From an archaeon (GTDB taxonomy: Archaea > Thermoproteota > Nitrososphaeria > Nitrososphaerales > Gagatemarchaeaceae), in NCBI GenBank assembly GCA_021819035.1, contig JAKASL010000001.1, forward strand, positions 806,001-870,000: DNA of 64,000 bases. Direction: 5' to 3'. This document shows positions 9,136 through 17,620 of the stretch, piece by piece; the first letter of the stretch is position 1, and every line of letters starts with the position of its first letter. The notes below the pieces were generated by a model. The model had not been told where the DNA came from and made no database searches. It saw nothing but the letters and a program-made list of their open reading frames with translations. The translations under genes were made by a program, and so were the position numbers.

Positions 9136-10091
9136 TCGCCGTCTCCCTTCTTCGACACAGACTCGAGGAAGACGTCCTCCAGGGTGTCCTTCCTCACGTT
9201 CAGCCACTCTATCTGCGTCCCGGTGTCCCTCGCGGCCTGCAGGAGGACGGTGAGGGCCTCCTTCGTGTTGTCCGTCAGCACCAGGGCCGAGCCCTCCCCC
9301 TGCTTGACCGCCCCGCTCCCCCCGAGGGCGGCCCCGAGCCTCTGGTAGAACGCCCCGGAGCCCTCGCCGTTCACAGTCACCTCGATGGTCTTCTTCCCTA
9401 TGTAGCGCGTCTTCAGGTTCTCGACCGTGTCCATCACCAGCACCCTCCCCGAGTCTATCACAGCCACCCTGTCGCACAGGTAGTCGGCCTCCTCGAGGTT
9501 GTGGGTGGTGAAGACCACCGTCAGCCCCTTCTCCACGTCCTCCTTGACGAAGTCGAGGAGCTCCCTCCGCATGATGACGTCCAGCCCCACCGTGGGCTCG
9601 TCCAGGAAGAGGACGTCTACGTCGTGCATCATCTCCCTTGCCACCTGGACCCGCCTCTTCTGCCCCCCTGACAGGTCGAAGGCGCGCTTCTTCCTGACGC
9701 CCTCCAGCCCGAACCTCCTGATCAGGTCCTCCCTGCGGCGTACCCTCTCCTGCCTGGGGACCCCCCACAGCACCCCGTAGAGGTCGAAGTTCCCCTGCAC
9801 CGTGGTGAAGTCGAACGACTCGTCCTGCTGGACCACCCCTATCCTCCTGCGTATCCCCCTCCCGTCTCTGGCAGGGTCCATCCCGAGGACGCTCACCCTC
9901 CCCTCCGTCGCCCTGATGAGGGTGGTCAGTATCTTGATCAGCGTCGACTTCCCTGCCCCGTTCTTTCCCAGCAGGCCGAAAACCTCCCCCTTCTTCACGT
10001 CGAAGCTGACCCCCTTGAGCGCGTAGTTCTTCCCGTCGTAGGTGTGCTTCAGCCCTTCCACGCTGATGACGGCGCCGGTGTCCTGGTCCAA
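9132..10091 (-). CDS. ABC exporter ATP-binding subunit (DrrA-like)
   Basis: A 319-residue ATPase with Walker A GLLGKNGAGKSTLIKIL (about residue 40), Q-loop VVQQDES, signature LSGGQKRRVQVAREM, Walker B VDVLFLDEPTVGLD and H-switch TTHNLEEAD. The C-terminal domain of about 90 residues is typical of DrrA/CcmA-like exporters. The start codon is TTG 10091, supported by GATAAATA (read as TATTTATC on the coding strand) about 30 bases upstream. It energises the permease at 8374-9135, with which it overlaps by four bases. Confidence 0.95.
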   Translation of the reverse strand: MDQDTGAVISVEGLKHTYDGKNYALKGVSFDVKKGEVFGLLGKNGAGKSTLIKILTTLIRATEGRVSVLGMDPARDGRGIRRRIGVVQQDESFDFTTVQGNFDLYGVLWGVPRQERVRRREDLIRRFGLEGVRKKRAFDLSGGQKRRVQVAREMMHDVDVLFLDEPTVGLDVIMRRELLDFVKEDVEKGLTVVFTTHNLEEADYLCDRVAVIDSGRVLVMDTVENLKTRYIGKKTIEVTVNGEGSGAFYQRLGAALGGSGAVKQGEGSALVLTDNTKEALTVLLQAARDTGTQIEWLNVRKDTLEDVFLESVSKKGDGE

Positions 10092-10120
10092 TGCCCTTGG
10101 GCCGGCTCACTCCGACCGTT

Positions 10121-10128
10121 GATAAATA
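10121..10128 (-). promoter_or_regulatory. TATA box for the ABC exporter operon
   Basis: TATTTATC on the reverse strand lies about 30 bases before the TTG start at 10091. It supports a leaderless operon mRNA. Confidence 0.65.
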
Positions 10129-10179
10129 GTGAGCTCACGTCAGGTAATCTCCTGACGCGGGCCCCCCGGGGCGCCCGGC

Positions 10180-10998
10180 CTAGGTCTCCTTCTTTCCGTA
10201 GGAGCGGGCCATCTCGCTCAGCTCCAGCATCGCGGAGGGGAGCTCCTCGTAGGACGTCCTGGCCAGCATCGCCCCCCCGCACCCCATCGCCGCGTACTTC
10301 TCTATGTTGGCCTCGATCTCGGGGAGGGTGCCGTTGAACATCACGTTCACATGGCGGTCACGCCCCTCTCCACCCCCGCGGAAGGCCTCGAAGACCCGGC
10401 GGTACTCGTCGTCGGTGACCCCGGGGACCGGGGGGAGCCAGGCGTCCGCATACCTGGCCGCGACCCTCCTCAGCATGTAGTTCCCCGTCCCGCCGAACCA
10501 CAGCGGCGGGTGGGGGCGCGACAGGGGCTTCGGCCTGAGTATCGCCCCCTTGGAAGAGTAGTACTTCCCCTGGAAGTCGAAGGGCTCCTCGGACGCCCAC
10601 AGCCTCAGCATCAGCTCGAGCCCCTCCGCCGTCATCGCCAGCCTCGTCCTCCCGTCCTCCCACCTCCCGTACGCGTCGAACTCGGCCCTGCTCCACCCCG
10701 CGCCGACCCCCAGGACTGTCCTCCCCCTGGAGACCTGGTCCACGGTCGCCACCATCTTGGCCAGCATCTGCGGGGGCCTGAAGGGTATCGGGGTGACGCA
10801 CGTCCCGATGGTCATCCTGTCTGTCTTCGCCGCCAGCGCGGCCAGTATCGACCAGGCGTCCACCGAGCTGTCTGAGGTCGGGGTGATGTAGTGGTCCGTC
10901 ACGAGAAAGAAGTCGATCTCGAGCATCTGGGCCGCCACCCCAGCGTCGAGTATCTGGTCCGCCCTCCACCCGCTGGGGACCACGAGCCCGAACTTCAC
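10180..10998 (-). CDS. LLM-class (probably F420-dependent) oxidoreductase
   Basis: A luciferase-like TIM-barrel enzyme of about 272 residues. Typical are VKFGLVVPSG at the N-terminus, FFLVTDHYI, MTIGTCVTPIPFRPPQMLAK, the cofactor-phosphate motif RGRTVLGVGAGWSRAEFDAY, and PPLWFGGTGNYMLRRVAARYADAW. In archaea this family generally uses coenzyme F420, but FMN cannot be excluded from sequence. GTG 10998 is chosen over the longer frame because TATAAA at 11023-11029 sits 25 bases before it and the conserved first strand begins there. The substrate is unknown. A second LLM protein is at 50750-51802. Confidence 0.9.
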   Translation of the reverse strand: MKFGLVVPSGWRADQILDAGVAAQMLEIDFFLVTDHYITPTSDSSVDAWSILAALAAKTDRMTIGTCVTPIPFRPPQMLAKMVATVDQVSRGRTVLGVGAGWSRAEFDAYGRWEDGRTRLAMTAEGLELMLRLWASEEPFDFQGKYYSSKGAILRPKPLSRPHPPLWFGGTGNYMLRRVAARYADAWLPPVPGVTDDEYRRVFEAFRGGGEGRDRHVNVMFNGTLPEIEANIEKYAAMGCGGAMLARTSYEELPSAMLELSEMARSYGKKET

Positions 10999-11022
10999 AG
11001 GCGGCCCCGCGCAGCGACCGAG

Positions 11023-11029
11023 TTTATAC
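11023..11029 (-). promoter_or_regulatory. TATA box for the LLM gene
   Basis: AGTATAAACT on the reverse strand is 25 bases before GTG 10998. It excludes the longer upstream start. Confidence 0.7.
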
Positions 11030-11164
11030 TTTGAGTCGTCCCGGAGGGCCAAAGGCGGAGGCCCGGAGGGCCTCGTGTGCACTCACCTTCGGCCGCGCGG
11101 GGGGCTCACCGATGCTAACGCTCGTTAAATACCGGGGGCGCGGACGCGCCGCCGTGAACCCGCA

Positions 11165-12241
11165 TTGAATTTCTCGGAGAGGCCTGTCCTGGTCTTCTGG
11201 GAGACCACCAAGGCCTGCCCCCTCTCCTGCGTCCACTGCAGGGCGTCGGCCATCACCGGGCCGGTCCCGGGGGAGCTGACCACCGAGGAGGGGTTGAGGG
11301 TGGTCGACCAGGTCCGCTCCTTCGGCGGCCGCCCACCTGTCCTCGTCTTCACCGGCGGGGACCCCATGATGCGCCCCGACCTCCCCAGGCTGCTGGCCTA
11401 CGCCAGGGACTCGGGGGTCCCCTTCGCCGTCTCCCCGGCGGTCAGCCAGAGCCTAACGGACGGGGCGCTGGAGGGGCTGCGCGACGCGGGGGCGTCGTCG
11501 ATCTCAATCAGCCTCGACGGAGCCCGCCCGGAGACCCACGACTCGATAAGGGGGGTGGCCGGGACCTTCGAGAGGACGGTCGACAGGGTCAGGGCCGCCA
11601 GGGCCCTCGGGCTGAGCGTCCAGGTCAACACGGCCGTCATGCGGTCGAACCTCCGCGAGCTCCCCGCGATGCTCCGCCTGGTCAGGGAGCTGGGGGTCAA
11701 GGTCTGGGAGCTCTTCTTCCTGGTCCAGGTCGGGCGCGGGACGGGGGTCGCAGACCTCACCCCGGCGGAGTACGAGAGCGCCTGCAACTTCGCCTACGAC
11801 GCCTCGCGGCTAGGGCTCGTCGTCAGGTGCGTGGAGGCGCCCTTCGTCAGGAGGGTGGCGAAGCTGAGGGGAGGAGGGGACGACTACTGGCGGGACAGGA
11901 CCTACCTCGAGCTGAAGGAAGGCCTCGGGGGCGCCCAGGGGCCGTCGACGCTGAACCCGAGGGGGACCCTTGACGGGGACGGCATACTCTTCGTGGCCCA
12001 CGACGGGACCATCCATCCGGGGGGGCTCCTCCCGGTCCCGCTGGGGAACGTAAGGTCGGACGACCTGGCGACTGTGTACAGGGGAGACCCTCTGCTGAAC
12101 AGGATACGAAGGAGGGAGTTCAGGGGCCCCTGCGGGGCCTGCGCCTACGCGGACGCGTGCGGAGGGAGCAGGGCAAGGGCCTACGCCCACAGCGGCGACC
12201 CGCTCGGCTCGGACCCGGCGTGCCTCCTGGCGGGGGCATAG
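11165..12241 (+). CDS. Radical SAM/SPASM-domain protein
   Basis: A 358-residue radical SAM enzyme. The 4Fe-4S cluster motif ACPLSCVHC (C-x3-C-x2-C) is near residue 18. GGDPMMRP is the GGE-like SAM-binding motif with Asp in place of Glu. ISLDGARPETHD follows, and a C-terminal cysteine group (CGACAYADACGG) forms a SPASM-like auxiliary cluster. The layout resembles heme d1/AhbC-AhbD-like and peptide-modifying SPASM proteins, and the exact reaction cannot be told. TTG 11165 is the start, because the GTG at 11153 runs into a stop. GTTAAATA at 11124-11131 is the promoter. A CopD-like membrane protein follows 16 bases later. Confidence 0.9.
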   Translation: MNFSERPVLVFWETTKACPLSCVHCRASAITGPVPGELTTEEGLRVVDQVRSFGGRPPVLVFTGGDPMMRPDLPRLLAYARDSGVPFAVSPAVSQSLTDGALEGLRDAGASSISISLDGARPETHDSIRGVAGTFERTVDRVRAARALGLSVQVNTAVMRSNLRELPAMLRLVRELGVKVWELFFLVQVGRGTGVADLTPAEYESACNFAYDASRLGLVVRCVEAPFVRRVAKLRGGGDDYWRDRTYLELKEGLGGAQGPSTLNPRGTLDGDGILFVAHDGTIHPGGLLPVPLGNVRSDDLATVYRGDPLLNRIRRREFRGPCGACAYADACGGSRARAYAHSGDPLGSDPACLLAGA

Positions 12242-12257
12242 GCCGCCCGGACGTGCC

Positions 12258-12743
12258 ATGTCGCCCCTGTCCATCCTGATCCTCTGGGTCCACCTCTTCT
12301 CCGCCATCGTCCTCGTCGGCGGCTCCTTCTTCATCTGGTTCGTCGTCTGGCCGGCCTCCTACAAGGTAGCCGCGGACGAAGCGGAGCGGACCAGGATGGT
12401 CGGGAGGGTGGCGAAGCGCTTCTCCTACTTCACCCACGCGACGGTGGCGGCCCTGGTCCTGAGCGGGCTCTACCTGGCCGCCCCCTACATAGAGGACCCG
12501 GCGCTGGTCCTCTCGACCCTGAGGGGGGAGGTCCTGCTGGCGAAGGTCGTCGTGGTGGCTGCGACGATATCCCTGATGTACGCCAACAACATCTACCACG
12601 GCAGGAAGATAATGCGCCTGGCCGCCGCGGGCCGCCTCGACGACGTGAAGAGGGTGAGGAGGATCACGCACCTGGCGTCCTACCTGACCCTCCTCCTGCT
12701 CGTCGTGATCACGATCCTCGGCGCCACCCTGGTCGGCCTGTAG
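12258..12743 (+). CDS. CopD-like four-helix membrane protein
   Basis: A 161-residue protein with four membrane helices at about residues 5-27, 58-77, 93-112 and 138-158. The first, LILWVHLFSAIVLVGGSFFI, has the histidine and small-residue pattern of the CopD/DUF2269-type family. A second His lies in helix 2 (FTHATVAALV) and a third in the last loop (ITHLASYL), so heme or metal binding is possible. Copper handling is the family's usual annotation but is not shown here. It lies in an operon with the radical SAM gene and may act together with it. Confidence 0.75.
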   Translation: MSPLSILILWVHLFSAIVLVGGSFFIWFVVWPASYKVAADEAERTRMVGRVAKRFSYFTHATVAALVLSGLYLAAPYIEDPALVLSTLRGEVLLAKVVVVAATISLMYANNIYHGRKIMRLAAAGRLDDVKRVRRITHLASYLTLLLLVVITILGATLVGL

Positions 12744-12796
12744 CCCCTCCGCCCACCACAACCCCAATAAGCGTGGCCCACGCACGGTCTGCCCGG

Positions 12797-13072
12797 TTGA
12801 TCCGCGTCCAGCTGAGCGGCCAGCTCAAGGAGTGGTCAAGCGGCATGTCGCGGGTGGACGTCGAGTCCGGCCCTGACGTCATCTCCGTGGTGAGGGCACT
12901 CGACGCCAGGTACCCGGGCCTGGGGGGGAGGATAGTCGACGACCAGGAGAGGATCAGGCCGCACGTCAACGTCTTCGTGAACTCTGAGAACTCCAAGGAG
13001 CTGGGGAGGGAGCGGGCCCAGGTGAGGGACGGGGACACGGTCCACATCCTCCCCGCGGTGTCCGGGGGATAG
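12797..13072 (+). CDS. MoaD/ThiS-family small sulfur-carrier-like protein
   Basis: A beta-grasp protein of about 91 residues ending in VSGG, the Gly-Gly tail that is adenylated and thiocarboxylated in MoaD/ThiS/SAMP proteins. The motif VRDGDTVHILPAVSGG is diagnostic. TTG 12797 is preferred to GTG 12773, because the first strand (IRVQLSGQLKEW) then begins at residue 2 and an AATAAGC box near 12766 lies at the leaderless distance. The gene ends 12 bases before the BNR-repeat gene, with which it forms an operon. Confidence 0.85.
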   Translation: MIRVQLSGQLKEWSSGMSRVDVESGPDVISVVRALDARYPGLGGRIVDDQERIRPHVNVFVNSENSKELGRERAQVRDGDTVHILPAVSGG

Positions 13073-13084
13073 GGGGAGGGACTG

Positions 13085-14161
13085 ATGGGGCAGAAGGTAG
13101 CGCTGATGGTGGGGACGAAGAAGGGCGCCTTCGTCTTCACGTCGGAGGGGAGGAGGGGGTGGAAGCCCTCGGGGCCGTATTTCAAGGGGGATGAGGTATA
13201 CCACGTGGCCTACGACCCGCGGAGCGGGAATTTCCTGGCGGCTGTCCTCAGCGGGCACTGGGGCCCGACGATCGCCTCGAGGCGGGGGCTCGAAGGGGAG
13301 TGGAAGGTGACGAAGACCCCTCCGAAGTTCCCCAAGGCCTCAGGGCTGACGGTCGCCAAGGCCTGGCAGATAGCGCCGGGGACCCCAGACCAGCCAGGGG
13401 TGGTCTACGCGGGGGTCGAGCCGGCGTGCCTCTTCAGGTCAGACGACGGCGGGGTGTCGTGGAAGGCCAACGAGCCGATGCTCAACCATAAGACGAGGAA
13501 GAAGTGGACCCCCGGGGGAGGAGGGCTCTGCCTCCACACCATACTGGTCAACGAGAAGAGGCCGAAGAGGGTGGTCGTCGCCATCTCCGCAGTCGGGACG
13601 ATGGTGAGCGAGGACGGAGGCGAGACTTGGGGGTTCAAGAACAGGGGGGTCCTGGCCGACTTCCGCCCGGACAAATACCCGGAGTACGGGCAGTGCGTCC
13701 ACAAGCTCGCCATCAACCAGTCGCGGCCTGACGTGATATTCCAGCAGAACCATTGCGGCGTGTACAGGAGCGACGACGCGGGGGAGAGCTGGAAGGACAT
13801 CAGGAACAACCTCCCCTCGAGGTTCGGGTTCCCGGCCGCGGTGGACGCCAACGACCCCAGGCGCTTCTACGCCGCCCCCCTCGAAGGAGACTTCGCCAGG
13901 GTCGCCCCCGGGGGCCACTTCGCCGTCTGGGGGACGGACAACGAAGGGAAGGAGTGGGCCCCCCTCGACGCGGGCCTCCCGAAGGCGTCCTACTACGACG
14001 TCCTCCGCGACGCGATGGTGACAGACCAGGAGGACCCGTGCGGCGTCTACTTCGGGACCACCACGGGGCAGCTGTACGCGAGCCGCGACCAGGGGAAACA
14101 CTGGAGCGCAGTGGCTGACTGGCTCCCGCCCATCCACTCGGTCTCTGTCTCCGCTGTCTGA
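13085..14161 (+). CDS. BNR-repeat (sialidase-like/VPS10-type) beta-propeller protein
   Basis: A 358-residue beta-propeller. Repeated Asp-box motifs are visible: SDDGGVSWKA, SEDGGETWGF, SDDAGESWKD, TDNEGKEWAP and SRDQGKHWSA. There is no signal peptide, so it is probably cytoplasmic. It lacks the sialidase arginine triad in any obvious form, so glycosidase activity should not be assumed. A good ribosome site (GGGGGAGGGACTG) precedes ATG 13085. It directly follows the MoaD-like gene, a pairing that suggests joint function. Confidence 0.88.
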   Translation: MGQKVALMVGTKKGAFVFTSEGRRGWKPSGPYFKGDEVYHVAYDPRSGNFLAAVLSGHWGPTIASRRGLEGEWKVTKTPPKFPKASGLTVAKAWQIAPGTPDQPGVVYAGVEPACLFRSDDGGVSWKANEPMLNHKTRKKWTPGGGGLCLHTILVNEKRPKRVVVAISAVGTMVSEDGGETWGFKNRGVLADFRPDKYPEYGQCVHKLAINQSRPDVIFQQNHCGVYRSDDAGESWKDIRNNLPSRFGFPAAVDANDPRRFYAAPLEGDFARVAPGGHFAVWGTDNEGKEWAPLDAGLPKASYYDVLRDAMVTDQEDPCGVYFGTTTGQLYASRDQGKHWSAVADWLPPIHSVSVSAV

Positions 14162-14231
14162 CCCAGGGCCGCCGCTCCCCCGCGCCTTCAGCAGGGTGTA
14201 AATAGTGACACGCCGTCGCTACCTCGATCTC

Positions 14232-17051
14232 TTGGGGACCTGGGGGCGTTCGGCGGCCGACTTCGACACGGGAGGGGGGAAGCCGCGGCGGACCCGCCTG
14301 TACGCGGCGGTTGCGCTGTTCGTGGCCATAGCCGCGGCCGCGGGGCTCTACGCCTCCTACGAGCTCCTCGTCTGGCACGTCTTCGAGGAGACCTACGCGG
14401 CGAAGCTGGGGCTGGATTGGTTCGGCACCGTCTTCTTCGGGGGGTACGCCTTCGTCGTCCCCGCCGTCTTCGCCTTCGTCGTGATCTACCCGTTCCCAAG
14501 GCGGAGCGACTTCTTCGCCCTGCTCAGGGCGGTGAACGACAGGCGCCTGGAGTACGGCGGCCTGGAGGCTGGGAGCGACGGGCCCTCGGCCGGGGGCGCG
14601 ACGTCGAGGAACATCTGGGCCGCCTGGCAGGGGGTGAAGTGGGTCGCCGCCTACGTCGCGGCCTACTACCTCCAGGGGTTCTTCTTCTACCCCAACGTGA
14701 CGGAGACCCTGGAGTTCGACCTGCACGGCATCGGGTCCTGGGCCCAGGTCCCGCGGCTCTTCGCCCTCCCCCTCTTCCCGGCCTCCGGGAGCGGGCTGGT
14801 CTCGCTGGTCCCGACCATGGAGACGCAGTACTACCTCCTGGTCGCCGCCGTCGGCTCGGTCCTGCTCGTCCTGGCGGCGAGGCTCTCGCTGAGGCTCGTG
14901 ACCGACTACCTGTACCGGAAGACCAACGCCTGGATCATAGACCTCCTCGTCGTCGGCCTGCTCGTCGGCGCCTCCGTCTGGCTGGGCGCCCCCTACTGGC
15001 TGATGAACGCCTTCACCCCCTACGTCTACGGGTTCCTGTTGACCGTGATGTTCGGCCTCGCCTACGGGGTGATGTACTTCCGGCTCTCGGGGAAGGGGCT
15101 GGTCCCCATAAACAAGCGGAGGCGGACCCTGGTCCGGGTCGTCGCCGTCGTGGTGGTGGTCCTCCTTGTGGCCAACCTCGGCTCCGTCGCCTTCATAGGG
15201 GTCAACTGGAACAACAACTGGCTCGGCTACTCCTGGACCCCCCAGGTCCAGAAGCAGATCAACGTGACGAGGTGGGCCGCTGGGCTCGAGGGCGTCAGCA
15301 CCAGCGACGTGGCGTCCGTCCCTCAGGGGAACGTGAGCCAGATCCTCGGGCTGGTCCGGCAGTGGGACCAGAACGCCTCGCTGATTCGGAGCGAGGCGGA
15401 GATAGGGGTCAACTACCTGTCGATACCGAGCTCCCAGATCGTCTACCTCAACGGGCAGCAGTACTGGGTCCAGCCTACCACCATCAGCTACCCGCCGGGG
15501 CACACCGACTGGATAAGCGAGCACCTCATCTACACACACGCCGACAGGGTCATCGTCATAAACGCACACACCGGGGGCTACTCATCCCTGAGCCAGGTCC
15601 TGGGCCTCCAGGCCAACAGCTCCTTCGACAACCCGCTCATCTACTACGGCCAGGGGTCCGGGTTCAACAACAACGTCTACGTCAACGTCAAGGGGGAGCC
15701 TGCGCAGGTGGGGAACGTGACATACCAGGGGAACCCAGACTACATCCTCTCCGGCGCCCAGCGGGCGCTCTGGTTCTTCGTCAGGGGCCCGACCACCTGG
15801 GGGTTCGCCTTCAGCCCGCCCCAGAACAGCATCGAGATGCTTGTCAACAGGGACGTGATCAACAGGGTGTCCCAGACCCTGGTCCCCGGCCTGGTGGCTG
15901 ACCCGCAGACCTTCCTGGTCACCGACGGCTCCCAGCTCTACTTCGCGGTGATGGTCTACATCAACTACCCCCTCCAGACGGGGTTCGCCCAGGCCGACTA
16001 CCTGAGGAACTTCGCCGTGGTCCTGGTCAACGTGAACGACGGGAGCATGCACCCCTACCTGGTCAACAACTGCTCCTCGTTCCTCTGCGGTTTCTTCAAG
16101 CAGTACTACCCGACATGGAACCGGGCCCCCCCGGCCTGGCTGGTCCCCCAGCTCCGCTACCCCGAGCAGCTCCTGGGGACGCAGACTGCCCCAGGCCAGC
16201 TAGACGCCGACTTCTACTACCACGTGGACACCCCACAGGTCTGGAGGTCTGGCTCGGACTTCTACGAGAGGCCCTCGGGTACCTACGTCTACTACGTCCT
16301 GGTGAACAACGGGACGCAGGTCTCCTACGTCGGGATCCAGCTGGCTGAGTTCAGCAACTCCCCCGGGCACAACCTCGGGGGGATCTACGTCGTCTACGGG
16401 GGCTCTGACCTCGGGAAGACGTACCTCTATCAGGTCAACCCGTCCTCCAACTCCACCGAGAAGCTGTTCGGCCCCTCGGCCGCGCTGTCGGCGGTCACCA
16501 CCAACCCTCAGATCAAGGAGCAGATGACCCTCCTGAACAACCCGACCCAGGGGAACGTCCTCCCATACCTCATCGGAGGGCAGCTCTACTACTTCATCCC
16601 ATACTACGTGAACGCCGGCGCCTCGGCCAACGTCATCACCAAGCTGGCGTTCATGGCCGTGGTCGACGCGAGCAACGGCGTCTCCGCCTACGGGACGTCC
16701 TCGGCCGTCGCCTTCGCCAACCTCCTGGGGAGCGAGAACAGGACCGCGCCCATCGTCCCTGGGACTGTCACGATCGGGGACGTGGCCGCCGACTTCCGGT
16801 CCGCCGGCTACGACGTCAGCCAGCCGAGCTTCGTAAACGTCGACGTGGGGTACCTCACGGCGACAATATCTCTGAGCAACGCCACCGCCCCCTCGGTGCA
16901 GGCGGCCGTCTCCTCCTTCGTCTCAGAGTACGCGGCCCCGGCCCACGCACAGACCGTCTACGAGTGGACCCAGGGGAACAGCACCGACTTCGGCGTCATA
17001 ACGGCCTCGGGGGGGCTCTCCGAGGCCTACTACATGCAGGTCGTCGGCTGA
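14232..17051 (+). CDS. UPF0182-family large membrane protein
   Basis: A protein of about 939 residues of the UPF0182 (PF03699) family. Seven or so membrane helices occupy residues 20-330, followed by a 600-residue external domain rich in Tyr, Asn and glycosylation sequons (SWTPQVQKQINVTRW, HTDWISEHLIYTHADRVIVI). The function of the family is unknown. GTG 14205 is a possible start, but a TGTAAATAG box (about 14197-14205) abuts it. The in-frame TTG 14232 lies at the usual leaderless distance and is preferred. The length agrees with the family (900-1,000 residues). Confidence 0.88.
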   Translation: MGTWGRSAADFDTGGGKPRRTRLYAAVALFVAIAAAAGLYASYELLVWHVFEETYAAKLGLDWFGTVFFGGYAFVVPAVFAFVVIYPFPRRSDFFALLRAVNDRRLEYGGLEAGSDGPSAGGATSRNIWAAWQGVKWVAAYVAAYYLQGFFFYPNVTETLEFDLHGIGSWAQVPRLFALPLFPASGSGLVSLVPTMETQYYLLVAAVGSVLLVLAARLSLRLVTDYLYRKTNAWIIDLLVVGLLVGASVWLGAPYWLMNAFTPYVYGFLLTVMFGLAYGVMYFRLSGKGLVPINKRRRTLVRVVAVVVVVLLVANLGSVAFIGVNWNNNWLGYSWTPQVQKQINVTRWAAGLEGVSTSDVASVPQGNVSQILGLVRQWDQNASLIRSEAEIGVNYLSIPSSQIVYLNGQQYWVQPTTISYPPGHTDWISEHLIYTHADRVIVINAHTGGYSSLSQVLGLQANSSFDNPLIYYGQGSGFNNNVYVNVKGEPAQVGNVTYQGNPDYILSGAQRALWFFVRGPTTWGFAFSPPQNSIEMLVNRDVINRVSQTLVPGLVADPQTFLVTDGSQLYFAVMVYINYPLQTGFAQADYLRNFAVVLVNVNDGSMHPYLVNNCSSFLCGFFKQYYPTWNRAPPAWLVPQLRYPEQLLGTQTAPGQLDADFYYHVDTPQVWRSGSDFYERPSGTYVYYVLVNNGTQVSYVGIQLAEFSNSPGHNLGGIYVVYGGSDLGKTYLYQVNPSSNSTEKLFGPSAALSAVTTNPQIKEQMTLLNNPTQGNVLPYLIGGQLYYFIPYYVNAGASANVITKLAFMAVVDASNGVSAYGTSSAVAFANLLGSENRTAPIVPGTVTIGDVAADFRSAGYDVSQPSFVNVDVGYLTATISLSNATAPSVQAAVSSFVSEYAAPAHAQTVYEWTQGNSTDFGVITASGGLSEAYYMQVVG

Positions 17052-17095
17052 CACCCAATTCGTAAATATCGGCCCAACGGGTGAAACGGCCGGCC

Positions 17096-17305
17096 ATGGA
17101 CAAGCGAGACGACTTCGCCTGGATGCTCGAGTTCAGCAGGCGCTACCGCGAGGGGCCGAGGAGGCAGCGCCCGGGGGGGCAGGGCTACGAGAGCGCGGAG
17201 CAGATATACGACAGGAGGGTCAGGAGGAGGAGCAGGCTGAAGACGATAATAGCGCTCATACTGCAGATAGCCATACCGCTCATCATCTTCCTGATCCTCA
17301 TCTGA
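17096..17305 (+). CDS. Small single-helix membrane protein
   Basis: A 69-residue protein with a charged N-terminal half (MDKRDDFAWMLEFSRRYREG, then a YDRRVRRRSR basic patch) and a C-terminal membrane helix, IIALILQIAIPLIIFLILI. CGTAAATATC at 17061-17070 is the TATA box 26 bases upstream of ATG 17096. The orientation would leave the basic part in the cytoplasm. It may be a small partner of a larger membrane complex such as the UPF0182 protein just upstream; this is inference. Confidence 0.8.
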   Translation: MDKRDDFAWMLEFSRRYREGPRRQRPGGQGYESAEQIYDRRVRRRSRLKTIIALILQIAIPLIIFLILI

Positions 17306-17373
17306 CTCGCCCCGCGGCGACCCCCCGAGAGGCTGCGGCAACGTTTTTCAGCACAAGGGGAGGGAGACTGTCG

Positions 17374-17532
17374 ATGTCGTCCTATCGCAAGCGGATGGAG
17401 CAGAAGGCGAAGGAGCCGCAGAAGGGGCACAACCACCCGGCAAGCGAGAAGTGCGGCCCCCACTGCCCGAGGAACGAGAAGTACAAGGGGCCCGAGAAGC
17501 CAAACTTCCTCCTCAGGGGCAGGCGAAGGTAG
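17374..17532 (+). CDS. Small basic protein with His/Cys cluster
   Basis: A 52-residue, lysine/arginine-rich protein with HNHPASEKCGPHC in the middle, which could bind one zinc. ATG 17374 follows a T-rich promoter-like ACGTTTTTCA about 28 bases upstream. The protein ends LLRGRRR. No homologous family is recognised. It resembles small nucleic-acid- or ribosome-associated proteins only in composition. Confidence 0.6.
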   Translation: MSSYRKRMEQKAKEPQKGHNHPASEKCGPHCPRNEKYKGPEKPNFLLRGRRR

Positions 17533-17620
17533 CCCCGCCCGCGCGTGCCTCCGGACCGGCGACCCGGTGGCGCCTTCCCCGGTCGCAATTCGTTAATATC
17601 TGAACCGTACTTCTCCCCCC

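Noticed and set aside
13800-15569. Long minus-strand frame (589 codons) and similar long frames at 4958-6241, 6518-7933, 17513-19327 and 17545-19056
   Set aside because: These are GC-rich shadows opposite or out of phase with well-supported genes. Their proteins are Arg/Gly/Pro-rich and have no domain.
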